64,000 nt of DNA from Proteromonas lacertae (lineage: Eukaryota; Sar; Bigyra; Opalinata; Proteromonadidae), in contig NGBS01000293.1 in assembly GCA_002245135.1 (NCBI GenBank), positions 124,001 through 188,000 of the forward strand. The letters run 5' to 3'. Made by a program: the position numbers and the translations under genes. A model generated the notes under the pieces. It made no database searches and was not told the DNA's origin. It saw only the letters and a program-made list of their open reading frames with translations. Positions 22,255-35,152 of the stretch are shown here, one piece after another. Every line of letters begins with the position of its first letter. Position 1 is the stretch's first letter.

Positions 22255-25200
22255 ATGAGTAATCCGTTTGGAGATGATGATGAAGACGAAAAGGGTAATC
22301 CATTTGGAGATGATGAGGACGAAGGCAACCCATTTGGGGATGATGAAGAAGACAAACCAACCACTATAGAAGCTGCTAAAAATTCAGAATCAGAAAAGAA
22401 TCCATTTGGAGGTGACTCTGAAAGTGAAGAAGGCAATCCTTTTGGTGGTGACGATAATGATGATGATCTTAAACCTACGGCTATAAAAACTAAACCAAAA
22501 GAAGAAGAAAATCCATTTGGAAGTGAATCAGAAGATGAACCAAATCCATTTGGGAAAGAAAGTGATGAAGAAGATTTAAAGCCAACTCCAATAAAACCTA
22601 ATAATAACCCACCTCCTAAACGTGAGAGTAGTGAGAAAAATCCATTCGGCAGTGAATCTGAAAGTGAAAAAAATCCATTTGGAGGAGATGATAGTGAAGA
22701 AGAGGCAAACCCGTTTGGTGGAGATGATGAAAAACCAACACCAGTCAGGGCAAAGTCACCAATACCACCAGCTCCAAAAGAAGAACCAAAAGAAGCTAAT
22801 CCATTTGGAAGAGATTCTGAAAGTGAAGATAGTGAGAAAAATCCATTTGGAGGTAATGATGAATCAGAAGAAGAAGAAGAAGAAGATAATCCCTTTGGTA
22901 AAAATGATAAAAAAGAAGAATCAGATGAGGAAGAAGCAAATCCATTTGGTGGTGGTGGTAATAAAAATTCAATCAAAAAAGAAAAAGAAGAATCAAATCC
23001 TTTTGGAGGAAGTGATAGTGAAGAGGAGGCAAATCCGTTTGGTGGAAAAGATGATGATGATGATGATCTTAAACCAACAACTATTAAAAAGAGTAGTGGA
23101 GGAGGAGGTGTATTATCATTTTTAAAGAGTAAAAACGAAGATAATAACAATAGTGGTGGATTAAGTTTTATGGATAAATTAAAAGGTAAAAAAGAACCAA
23201 AGAAAGAAATACCTGTAGAAGAAGATCAAGAAGAACCTGAAAGTATGTCAAAAAGTAAAGCAGGAGGTTTATCAGCCATCTTTGGTGGTTCTAGTGGTGG
23301 TGGTGGTGGTGGTTCATCCTTATCATTTCTACACAAAGGTGAAGTTAAGAATAAAGCAGCAGTTGTACATGTAACAGCTGAACTATTCGATGAAAATTAT
23401 GATGTTACAACTTTCATTAGTGCAATAACAGATTCATTTTTCACTGCCAATCAAGGGATGAAAATAGATTTTGATGCTTTAGAGAATCATTTAAATAAAA
23501 GTGCAGCAGAAGTGAATAAATTGAGAGAAAGATCAGATGAAGATACAAAAAATACAATGAATGAGTGTAATATCGCAGAATCTGAGTATCAAAATGAAGT
23601 GAGAGAACATCAAGAGAAATTGGCACATATTAAAGATGATTTCAGTCAATTAGATTCAACGTATATATATATTATTTTATCAATTATTTTATTTGTTTTG
23701 TATAGATTCAGTAGTATTGCTGGAACAGCTGTAAGTATTGGAGAGACTTTGAGAAAATTGGATCAACAGAAAACTAATGCTTATATTACTGATTCTTTAT
23801 TAAAACAATATATTGTATATATATATATAATTATTATTAATATAATATTAGAAAATTCGTGATACAAAAGGAGAGATAAATCCCAAAGAGTTTATAGATG
23901 AAAATGATTTAGAAGGAAGTTGTAAACAGTTAAAAGATTTAATCGCTGTAGTGGATAATTTGAATGTAGAAGAACAACAATTAGTTGAACAAAGAGTACA
24001 AGAAATATCAAGATATATAGTGGATGAATTATCCAATAGATTTTGTTCAAATCTTGCAACTGAACAAATATCTTTTTTTCTTTTTTCATTTATATTTTTT
24101 ATATATGTTTTGTTCCTTAATTCTTATCTTGTACTATGATCAAGAAATGGCTGTTGCTGAAGCTTTAGTTGCATTTAATGGTGGTTCAACTCTATTTGAA
24201 AGATATATGAATGTTGTTGTATTACCTCGTTTACAACAAAATATTGCTGAAATTGGCGTTTCATCAATTGGTGATCCTGAAAAAAGATACGTTAAGAAAG
24301 TGGATAGTTATTTCGCGAAATTAAAATCTGAGTGGAAAGAAGATCAGAAAGTAATTACTCGTTCAATTCCAGTAGGTGAACGTTCAAGAATGGCAAAGTT
24401 ATTAATGGAAAGAATTGTAGTGGATGAAATTGTCGGTGTATAAAATATTTTCCACTAATTATTATGAATAGATTTCTTCACTGTTTATGGATTTGGTTGA
24501 TCCAATGGATACTCAGTATGAATTAAGAGGTCATAAATTTGTTAAATGTTTTGTTTATTTATTTCAAAGAGCTGAAGCATTTCTCTTTTCTGTTTCTAAT
24601 CGTAATCCTGATGATCCAGAAGATGAAGGTCAATACAATCCTGACAATAATAATAACAGTAATAAAAATGATAATAAAAATAAAAAAGATAGTAATAAAT
24701 CTAGTAGTAATAATGATAGTGATATATATTTATCAAATGATTTCATTTATACACAATTACGAAGTGCATTTAGTGATTATGAAGGAAGATATTTTGAATT
24801 AGAAGAAGATTTATTAACCAATCAATTGAATGATATTTTATTTACAAAGAAAGCAATTCCTGTGTTTATACAGCATATATTAAATCCACCTGATAATGCT
24901 ACAGAGAATTATTATTTGTATTTTATTTTATTTTTATTTTATATGTTTAATAGTGATGAGATTAAAGCTGTATTAAAGAGTGGAGATATAGGAAATACAC
25001 CAACAACAGTTGCATTTTGTATTATTATTAAATATTTATATATTTATTTTTTAAATAGATATTTTACAAAAAGTATATTATGAACAATATGCAGTGGTAT
25101 TGATAGAGTCTTTAGATGAACCATTAAGTAGACTTTTCAATATGATTGGTCATGATAAGAATCAAGCCAAAGAATACTATAAAGAAGTAGAATATTTGTT

Positions 25201-26081
25201 CAATACATTGTGCAAGAAGTTTGGTGATGAATTCATTAATTTGCCAGCTGATATAATGATTCAAGCACATAGAGTTTTGCAAGAAAAAGATCAAGCCGAG
25301 CCTGAGTATCAATTATTTGAAGTTATCCAAAGATTGATTCAGTTATTATCAAATGTGAATAAATATTATTATACAAAAATACATCCATTAGTCAAATCAA
25401 ATCCAGATGTTGCTCAAGCATGCCATTTATCTCTAATCAATCTTTATTCAAGTTGTGAAAAGAGAATAGTAGAGATGTTAACTATTTCTATGAATATTGC
25501 GTTAGATCATATTGATGGTATATTATTAACAGGTGTAAAGAATAAAGAATTATCAAGCCCACCACCTGAGAATATTAATAGACCCAGTGAATCGTGTTTA
25601 TTAGTGTGTTCTTATTTACTTAAACATGTTGATTATGTTAATGGAATCTTGGATGGACAGAATCTACAATCATATGTATGAATTTTATTAATTATTTGTA
25701 ATTTTTATAGTTATATCAACTATGGGTTAAATTCCATGAGAATTTTATTCAAAATGTAATAAAGAGTAAAACGTTAACATCAGCAGGAGCTGTGTTGTTA
25801 GGATTTAACTTGGAAGAATTAAATCATGTATAATATTCAATATTATAATACTATTTATATAGACTGCTGATGGTTTTTGCATTGAAGAAGTTCAAATTGA
25901 TTATATAAACTTATCCAAAGAAATACAATTGGTGTTAGATCCTCCAGATTTAATTAAAACTGAATTACAGAATGATTATCTAATGAAAGTGAAGAAATCT
26001 AGGTTGGCTGATTTACTTAGAATCAGGACAGATTATAAGACTAATAGAACAATAAGAGATATTGTATCAAATTTAACATAA
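22255..26081 (+). CDS. EXOC5: Exocyst subunit Sec10/EXOC5 with N-terminal NPF-motif array
   Basis: Nine exons encode about 1,165 residues; animal EXOC5 has about 708. The C-terminal ~800 residues follow Sec10: FSQLDSTFSSIAGTAVSIGE near the N-terminal coiled coil, VAEALVAFNGGSTLFERYM in the middle, and near the end QLWVKFHENF, TSAGAVLLGFNLEE and RLADLLRIRTDYKTNR. Sec10 is a core subunit of the exocyst, which tethers secretory vesicles to the plasma membrane. The first ~285 residues are different: 16 NPFG motifs in acidic Ser/Asp/Glu linkers, with five KPT-x-[IV] repeats. NPF is the ligand of EH domains (Eps15, EHD), so the extension could tie the exocyst to endocytic proteins. A Gly-rich hinge joins the two parts. 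Introns are 34-45 nt, except a 67-nt AT-AC intron at 24068-24134. Confidence 0.88.
24068..24134 (+). other. U12-type AT-AC intron (67 nt)
   Basis: This intron of the Sec10 gene starts ATATCTTTTT (U12 consensus RTATCCTTT, one mismatch) and ends TTGTAC. TTCCTTAAT, a perfect match to the U12 branch consensus TTCCTTRAY, lies 14 nt before the end. Removing it joins ...SNLATEQ to YDQEMAVAEALV in phase 0, as the Sec10 alignment expects. No GT-AG choice keeps the frame: the usable GT donors give a phase error or a stop codon. Confidence 0.85.
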
Positions 26082-26363
26082 TTTCTATAATCTTTTGTTT
26101 ATATACTTTTTGAATGTATTCGATAAGGTTTTACTGATAAATAATGCAAATATCAATACATGAATAATGGTTTTACACTATTTCTAGTTGTGTACACAAG
26201 TTGATTTAATTATACCTTTCTTCATCTAAATAATTCAACTCTAAGCTAATAAAATAACTAATGCTATATCTTTGTAAGAGTTATTTGGATGTTTAATGAA
26301 TATACAGTTAGCAACACAAAAAAGTATCAAAAATAAGGGGGTTAAAAATGATATTTATTTAAA
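26082..26363. other. Intergenic spacer
   Basis: About 280 bp between the Sec10 gene and the surface-protein gene, both on the plus strand. Nothing recognisable beyond AT-rich sequence; any terminator or promoter signals cannot be told apart. Confidence 0.5.
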
Positions 26364-29300
26364 ATGAAAAATATCTTACTTGTAGGATGTATATATAATT
26401 CTGCTATTCATTTTTAGTGTTATTGTTGATCAATGTGTCAGCGAAAAGCTCCTTTACTTACAATAAAAACGTTGTAAGTTATATAGTCAACAAAAAGATA
26501 GAAAACCTAAGTCCTACTCTCAATGAGAAGGGAATATATACTGTATCACCACATTTAGTGGATGGTTTAAATTTGAATAAAGATACAGGAGTAATTTCAG
26601 GTATACCTTTAAGAAGCGTTAATGAAAATTACACTATTACATTTGTAAATAGTAAAAATAATGTAAAATTAGAATCTGTTATTTATTTCACTAGTATACT
26701 TAGATTTCTAGATTTCTAGATTGGGTTAAACCTACATCAGTTTCGTGTGGATTTTGTAAAATAAAATCTGTCTCAAAAATAAATGACGAGTTTACATGTG
26801 TAGCTAATCAAAAGGTGTCTTCTTTCTCGATTGTCAATCCTTTGGAAGGATTAAGCATTAATAATGAAGGAAAACTCACTTTTACTGATTATAATATAAA
26901 AGGTCTTCAACAGTATATATAAATTCGAAAATTGATTATAATTAGAATAATTATCAAAGCTCAAAATGAAGCAGGAGATGCATCAGTTACAGTGCATACA
27001 GAAATACCAGAAGAAATCAATTATATGACTGGTATAGCTGTTACAACAACACAAACAAGTTCATTTTCTTGTGTAAATGTAAATCCTTCTAATTTGGATG
27101 AATATCAATCAGCCAGTGGTTTATGGAAAGAAATTAAAGAAATTACCGCACTAGGAGCTTATACTAATCAATATTCATGGTTTATAGATCCTACATTGCA
27201 ATGGTCAAATGATTTTAAATATGAATTTGAAGGGTATATCAATGTAACAATTGAAGAAGAATATACTTTCTATTATAACTTAGAAGGAAGAGGAATATTG
27301 AAAATCGATGAAATAGAAGTGATGAATTTAATGAATCAATGTAATGAATGGATTGAAGAAGAAGAAAATGTCAATAAAAACACTATCAATTTAAGTGTTG
27401 GATTACATAAATTCTCTGTTACAGGATATTCTTCTGGATATTATGATGATAATAAAGTTCAGTTGTATAGAATGAATATTAAATATTCAACTGCTTCTAA
27501 TGCTACTATTAGATCAATTCCTTTACTTTGTAGTATATTTCTTATATGTTATATATTTTAGTTGATCCAAGTTTTTATACAATAAAAGATCTTACAGTTG
27601 CAGTTACTCTTCACAATTTCCCAGTAGGAATGAAAGCTGATATTTCATTTAGTTATTTAATGAATAATTACAATGATGAACACTATTGCAATACTACTAC
27701 ATCACTTCCTGATGGTTATTCAATTAATCAATATTCTAACAAAATAGAAGGTAAATCTGATAAAGCACAACCATTAACTCAATATGAATTATACTGTTAT
27801 ACTGCCAATGTTGAAACGAATCATATTATTTTAACTATTGGAATAACAGATCAATTTCGTAAAGGTGTAATTGGTTATTATATGAAACCTAAAAATTTTA
27901 ATGAATATATTTGGAATGATTATAAACCAACTGATACTGAAGTTACTACTGAATTTATTCGAATTGATAAAACAATAAATCATGATGAAACCCCGAATAA
28001 TACAGTTTGGGATGGTTTGTCTGCTAATTTTGCAACAAGATATGCTGTTAGATGGGAAGGATATTTAAATGTAAAACAGCAAATTACTTCATTCAAATTA
28101 TCATCAATAGATGGTTCATGGTTTTATTTCTTTGAAAAAAATAATAATAATCCTTATATGTCTAATAGTGGACAACATAGCTATGAACCTGAATTTAAAT
28201 TTGATTATATTCAACCAGGTTTATACCAAATAGCTGTTTCATATGTGAAAGGGAATAGTGGTAGTGGAATTAAACTTGAAATGATCTTATCTGGAAGTGA
28301 AGAATATGTTCCTGTTGATGATTATTTAGTTTATGTTCCTAATAATGATTTTGAATATACTTATCATACAGCAACCTATACTACTGATAGTGATATATAT
28401 TCTAATATTCCTATATTTACAGATAATATTATAAAAGATAAAGTAATTTCTTCATACGAAATTACACCAATTTTACCTCCCGGATTATTCTTAAATCCAA
28501 CAACATTAGCAATTACTGGAAAACCAACTTCAATCCAAAGTAAAATCGAATATACTGTTACTGCATATTTTGAAGATAAAACTTCATTAAATACTTCAAT
28601 ATATATAAAAATAGATGGTGATCAAATTCCAAGTGGTTATAATATAATTGATTATAATACAGGCGAGGTATTAAGCCCTGTAATTGTGTTTTATTTAGGT
28701 GAACCATATGATATAATTGCAGTTCCAATGAATGGATATGTTGATAAAATCATATTTACAAAGAAACCATCACAGTTGGTGTTAGATTATTATAAAATAC
28801 ATATAAGAAGTAGTGAACCTATAAAAGAGATATTTGAAAATGAAACAATTGAAATAAAAGCTATTTTAGCAGATGGTTCTGAGGTATATCAATCATTTAA
28901 TGCAACTGTAAAAAGTAGATGTGATAATAATAATAATAATGGTAATAATGGTAAAACATTTCATAAATTAAGAAGAAGTAATACTTATAATGAAGGTGGA
29001 TATTATAATATAACAAGTGAAGATGGAAGTATTGATTTATCAGGCATTTTTGATTATTATACAACAACCTATTTTACTGTAGAAATAGGTTGTGTTAATC
29101 CACAAAAGTTCAAGTTTACTGTTCATGATGAATATGGAATGGATGAAGCAATCAAATGGATATTAATAAGTGATGGAAGAGAAGTATCAACAATGAGAAT
29201 GGAAAAAGGTCAAACAGATGGTTCATTTGATGTTTCAACAATTGGTAGTCCACCAACATTAATATATCCCGAAACAGATGTTGTTGTATCTTTAGAAGAT

Positions 29301-32300
29301 CCACATATCCTCCTAAAACCAGATATTGGATCTACACCTATTTCAACATGTTATATGGAAAGTACTGCTGGTTGTTCTTATTTTTCTGTTTATAATAATG
29401 ACTGTAAATTAGATACTTATGCTTATAATATAGTTGATCAATTAACATGTTATATAACAGCTAAAAATGATTTTGGAAAGACAACAATTCCTATTAATAT
29501 TACTGTATCAAGTAAATCAATAACTCAGTTATGTGAAGATAGAGGAAATTCATTATTGATATTAGATATTCATGTAACAAAGATGGAATCTATGAAAATA
29601 TCAATATACAATGAAGATGGAAAAAAAGTAGTGAATTGGTCACCTTATGATTCATTTTTAACAAATGTACAAAAGAAATATTGTCTTGTAAAAGGTAAAT
29701 ATAAAGTCACTTTTAGTAATCCAATTGAAGGAACATCTTGGGGAGATAATTTTGCACAATTGTCATTTTATGACACACCATTAGGAAAATATAGTTTAAG
29801 AGAAGGTGAAGCATCAAAATCTACAACAAGAAACTGTATATATATATATATATATATATAATATATTATTATATATAATTTTAATAGTAATTTATTCACT
29901 TGATGCTACAAACTGAATGGTCATATTCATATCAATATGTTCAAGGTTGGAATTTACCATCTGTACAAGATTCATGGCAAAAATCAAAACTATCTGAATT
30001 AACAGTTGAAGATAGTAAAAACACAGTATATTTAAGATATTTGAAACAATTTGGTAATGATATAAAGAATTATTCATCATTCTATGTTAGAATTCAGTCA
30101 TATAAGTGGAATTATATTCTATATAAATGGTAAAGAATATTACAGACAAAATGTAGATGATGGTGATATAACTCAAGATAGTAAAGCAATATCAAAATTT
30201 GATTCTCTTACTGATATAAAGTTTGTATTACCAATTGATGTATTAAATGAAACTACAACATCATTATCAATGGAATTACATCGATGTGAAGGAGAAACAG
30301 CATTCCCAGAAATCAAATTTGTAGAATTAGAATTAGAAGGTGATAATGAATATGGATGTGAGCCATTGAACCTATATGCTGATGATATAACTGATTTTAG
30401 TGATTATATAGTGAATTATAAAACAGCTGGTTTTGGATTTGATTTAATACCAAATACTTATTGGGGATTCTATAAAGCATCTTATGCAACTATGAGTTTT
30501 AAGAAAAATACTCATGTTTATTTCAATCAATTAGAAATACAAGGATATGGATTGGAAGGATTTAGTCAAGTTAAAGAAGTAATTTTAAGAGGAAAAGAAA
30601 GAACCAGTAGTACATTTAAAGAATTAGCAAAGTTTACTGATATAGAAATATCCAATAAGACAGGATCTGTTATATTCCCAAATTATGATTTAGTATCAAT
30701 GTATGAATCAGTTCAAATTGATATAACTAAACCCGAGAATGAAAATACAGCTGTAAGAGATTTTATATTCAATTTATGTCCAATTAGATATTGTAGTGCA
30801 ATTACTGAATATAATATACCAAGAACAATAAGTGGAACTACTTTGAATATAACATGTTTATCACCACCTGATCAATATAAAGTAATATTCTGTGAAAATG
30901 GAAGAGATCCACAATGGCAAGAATTGATTAATAATTGTATTGAAAGTCCCAAACTAATGGATAAAAGAGATTTTTCATTTGAAGCTGGTAATAGTTATAC
31001 TGATATATCTTTATTCACTGTATCTGGTCCAAATATTCAATATTCAATGTTGCAAGATATAAAAGGTTTAATATTCAATACAAATACTGGGAAATTATCT
31101 GGAACTCCACTAGAAGTTGTAGTTGAAAGATCATTCTATTTCAATGCAAAGAATAACTTTGATCCAACAGGAATAACATTTGATGTAAAACTATCAGTAA
31201 AAGAAGTCAACAAAACCAGTATTTTTGAATGTGAATGAATCAATCACAATAACTGCAGGAAGTGAAATAAAAGAAATGAAATTATTCACAGTGTTAGGGA
31301 GGGATTTAGAATTTGTGGTATTAAATTTACCAAGTGGATTATCATTCGATAAAGAAAAGAGAGTAATCAATGGAATAGCTTTAAAAGATGGTGTTTATAA
31401 TACAACATTTAAAGCATCAAATGTGAATAATACCGAATATGCCACAGTTACAATAACTGTATTATATCCAGACAAGCCATTAATATCAAAGATACAAGCC
31501 AATATAAAGATGTTTTATTATGAGAATTACACTGGAATTATCCCAATTCAATGTTTAGGAAGAGATGTGAAATATACTACAAAATCCAAATTACCTGATG
31601 GATTAAGTCTAATAGTATCAAATGGTGAATTGAAAGGTATTGTAACTTCTCCAATATCCAGTGAATTTAAGATTAATATAATCTGCTCAAACGTGAATGG
31701 AAGTATTAGTGGCGATTCAACAATAAAGATTGAAGAGAGTAGTTATCCAATATTAGTGAATTATGAAAAAGTAGTAACAATAATAGGAGGTGTAGATTAT
31801 GTTAATCATAAGTTTTGTAATGTAAGTGGAAGTGATATAAGTTATTCATTAACTACATCATTCCCTGATTATTTGAAGTTTGATAAAAATAGTGGAACAA
31901 TAAGTGGTTATGTTTTAAAGAAATATAATGATATAGTCTTCACAATGATAATAAGTGGAGGAGGTAAATCAATTCATTTCGATTTTACATTATCATTTGT
32001 AATAGAAGACAAACCAATAGTTGTAGAACATACTGTAGTTAAAGAAAAGAAATTTACTGGTGGTTCTGAAATTAATGGATTTAAACTGTTTGAAGTGGTT
32101 GGAACAAATATTGCAATTACCGTAACTCCACCATTACCAAGTGGAATATATATTAATAAGAATTCTGCAATGATTTATGGAATTGCTTCAGAAATCAAAC
32201 CAGCACAAAACTATGTATTTACAGTAAAGAATCCTCCATCACCTGAAGAGATAAAAGTAACAATTCATTTAGAATTTGAAACAGTTCATTGTTCAGCTGA

Positions 32301-32634
32301 TGCTGGTTTTCCTGATACAATAGCAATAACAGGAGGTAAAACAGTAATAATCAAATGTAGTGGTGGAAAATCAGGTTATATGAGTAGAAGCTGTTATTTA
32401 ACAGATGCTAAACCAATTTGGTCTGGTGTTCGTGATGATTGTACTTCTGATGCTGGAACAATAGCTGCGATAGTTGTTGGTGTAATTGCTGCATTGATTG
32501 TTGTTGGTTGTATTGTTTTATTCTGTGTGTTGAGAAGTGGAATATTCAGAAAGAGAGCTACTTCATCAGTAGGAAGATCAAGTAGAACTAAATCAATGGT
32601 TGAAAATATGAATGAAAAAGTAGTAAAAATATAA
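26364..32634 (+). CDS. Large surface protein: signal peptide, Ig-like and PA14-like domains, CCP-like modules, one TM helix
   Basis: Exon 1 (26364-26388) joins exon 2 to give a clear signal peptide, MKNILLVGLLLLINVSAKS. Introns are at 26389-26417, 26694-26719, 26913-26945, 27533-27561 and 29836-29887. The ectodomain has several putative Ig modules of the LPxGLxxxxxxGxIxG type (LVDGLNLNKDTGVISGIP, LPPGLFLNPTTLAITGKP), two PA14-like sugar-binding regions (about 27.1-27.5 and 27.9-28.3 kb) and two Cys-rich CCP-like modules (about 30.8 and 32.3 kb). A single TM helix (AAIVVGVIAALIVVGCIVLF) and a short basic tail end it. PA14 modules often bind carbohydrates, so adhesion or recognition is likely. 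Three hand-overs between frames (near 29,915, 30,084-30,133 and 31,200-31,238) each need one base skipped; with them the length is exactly 2,033 codons. It could be a pseudogene or carry sequence errors. Confidence 0.75.
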
Positions 32635-33064
32635 AGTAGATAAAAAGATAATGGTTATTGTAATAAAGATTGTTGATGTAAAATGTTTTTATTATGTTTC
32701 TTTTTTATATTTACGGAGTTTTATATTATTTAAAGTTGAATAAAAATATGAAGAATTAGCTTAATTTCTTTGCATGTTTAACTAACTTCTTATATGCAAA
32801 ATAGAATTTTAAAAGCTTGAACTAATACAAGCTTTTAGTGAAAATTCAAAATAGAATATTACATGTTATAGTAAGAATTATATTAAGAATGATATGCTAT
32901 TTAATTATGAAAGTAAGCGTCAATTCATTTGTATGTGATTAAATGGTTTATATACATTCTATTTTGTACAAAATTAGATTAAGTATTGAAATTGTATAAT
33001 TATTATTAAATGCGCTATTCAATTATTTATATTTTGAATTGTGTTATATAGGTGATAATTACAT
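32635..33064. other. Intergenic spacer between convergent genes
   Basis: About 430 bp of AT-rich DNA between the ends of the surface-protein gene and BTB-Ig-SPRY copy B. No gene or repeat is visible. A short inverted pair, AAGCTTGAAC and AAGCTTTTAG, near 32,810-32,840 is weak. Confidence 0.5.
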
Positions 33065-35152
33065 TTAATCTTGATGAAAAACTGATAATAGTTCAATTGA
33101 AATATATCCATATAATACAGCATAAGGATATAATGGAGAAGGTAAATCTTTAACAAGTAAAACAGGAGATGAATTATTATGACTAATCCAAAATTCTCTT
33201 TTATTCATATCAACAATCACTTCATAAACTGAACCATCTCCATGATTTTTGAAATTTGGATTTTTACTAACAACTGTTCCAATATTACAAAATGAAGTAA
33301 TATCTTTACTTTTACCATTACATGCATAATAATTACATGTTGTTGATTGATCATAAATATTATTACCAGAATATATATTATCAGTTGATAATCCTAACAT
33401 CATACTATCATATTCACTTCCATTTTGATGATATTTATATTTGATATGATAAATTCCATTTTCCATTTTCAAATTTAAATAACAATGATTAAAACCATGA
33501 TATCTAATTGTTTTTGTTATTAATTTTCCATTATTTGATATTGATATTCCATAACTTTTGTTTAATTCTGTGAATTTAATCTGAAATTCTAATGAAATTT
33601 TGAATTTATTTTCATTTAGAATATTCTTACAACTTATTTCATATTCTCTCTTTTCGATTTCTTTTTCCACTTTTCCATGAATTATTCCACTTTCTTTATC
33701 TATCATTAAACCATCTGGCAATGAAGGATTTATTGAAAATTCACATCGATTTCCATCAAATGAAGGAATTATTGACATTTCTTCATCTAATATAAATGAA
33801 TATTCTGATTGAGGATATGAAAATGATGTGATTTCTTTTGTTTTTAATTCACTCAATAATTCTTTATCTTTCATTATTACAATCATTTCTTCTTCTTCTT
33901 CGAAACTCAGTTTATTCTCTTTTATATATTCTATTAATAATTCTTTGGATTTGGAGTTTAGATAATTATCTTCATTCAATATTCTAAAAGGAATTTCTTT
34001 TCCACATACTTCTTCTATTATTGAAATATTCTTTTTATCATCAACAAACAAACATAAACATCTCATTGTTCGATTTCTTTTATTCTCATTATATTCTATA
34101 CATAATCTTTCCAATAGATTTCTCTTTTCGATATTTGAGATATATTCTATTTAAATATATTTTTACTATTTATACTTTCCTTTTTCATATTTTTATATTT
34201 CATTATCATCAATACTATTTCCATCATTTTTATGTTATTCATTTCTAATATACACATTATTTCATCATTCAATTCTTCTTCTTTCATTTTATTCCAATAT
34301 TCTTCTTTCTTTTTCATTAAAGTCTTCTTCTTTATCTTCATTGTAATTGTTGATTATTACATTTTGAATTCTATCATCTTTTATTAAATATATTTCTATA
34401 TGATTTTTACATTCATTTTTCTTTAATTCTATTTTCATTTCTTTCAACATTTCTTTATTCTCTTTTTCTATCTCTTTCTCTTTTATCTTTTCACAATCGA
34501 TATCTTCTTCTATCAATTGCTTAAAATCATCTTGTATCTCTTTATTATCTTTCTTATTCTTTTGGAATTTATACCATTCGAATAAGCGATTTAATAACCA
34601 TAACTCATTCACTATTATCACATCTTTCATATTTAATATCTCACTCAAATTATTCATTTCTAACCTCAACAAATATTCATTCTTATATAAATATTTATAT
34701 CCTCGCTTTTCTATTTCCATATTTTTCAAGTCTTCTATCTCTCTCAAACATCCACCAAATACATTACATATATGAATTAATTTCATTAATACTTCATCAT
34801 CTATATTATTCTTCACAAATTCATAACAATCATTTATTATCTCTTTTTCACAATAACATAAACAAAACAACAACACTTCACACACACTCTCTTTACTGAT
34901 TATCAGTTCACCACCACTGTAGTATTTCTCCATCTCATAATAGCCAATTTCTTCGATTTCTTCATATAACTCCAAAACTCCAACAAACTCACGATCTAAC
35001 AACAGTTTCTTTACAGTTTCATTTCCATTCACTAAAATTGATTTGATTGACATTATTCGACTATCTCCAATCTTCACTTCTATATCACCAAAACCACTTT
35101 CAACCAATTTTCGACATAATCTATCATAAAAATAAATACAAAATATACCCAT
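33065..35152 (-). pseudogene. BTB-BACK-Ig-SPRY gene, copy B (one frame break; best-preserved copy)
   Basis: This copy keeps the longest 5' frame: an ATG at 35152 gives MGIFCIYFYDRLCRKLVESG, then the BTB fold (FGDIEVKIGDSRIMSIKSIL) and BACK-like helices without a break until about 34,290. There TTGGAATAA has one G more than copy A's TTGAATAAG, and the frame ends at 34289. The next frame continues NKMKEEELNDEIM-like sequence to a 29-nt intron (34147-34175), then the Ig-like (LPDGLMIDKESGIIHGK) and SPRY domains to 33065. A CUL3 adaptor role would be expected from the domain order. One surplus base is all that separates it from a full-length gene, so it may be functional if that base is a sequencing error. 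Confidence 0.7.

Noticed and set aside
22110-23150. 346-codon minus-strand open frame opposite the NPF array
   Set aside because: It is the antisense of a low-complexity repeat (NPFG reads as PNGF/PKG). It has no domain, and the Sec10 frame on the other strand is clear.
29836-29887. TA dinucleotide run
   Set aside because: It is the body of an ordinary short intron in the surface-protein gene; similar TA runs occur in other introns.
34021-34248. Plus-strand open frame rich in Tyr/Phe/His opposite copy B (and its twin at 3078-3305, minus)
   Set aside because: It is the antisense of the Lys/Met/Asn-rich spacer and appears wherever the paralogue does.
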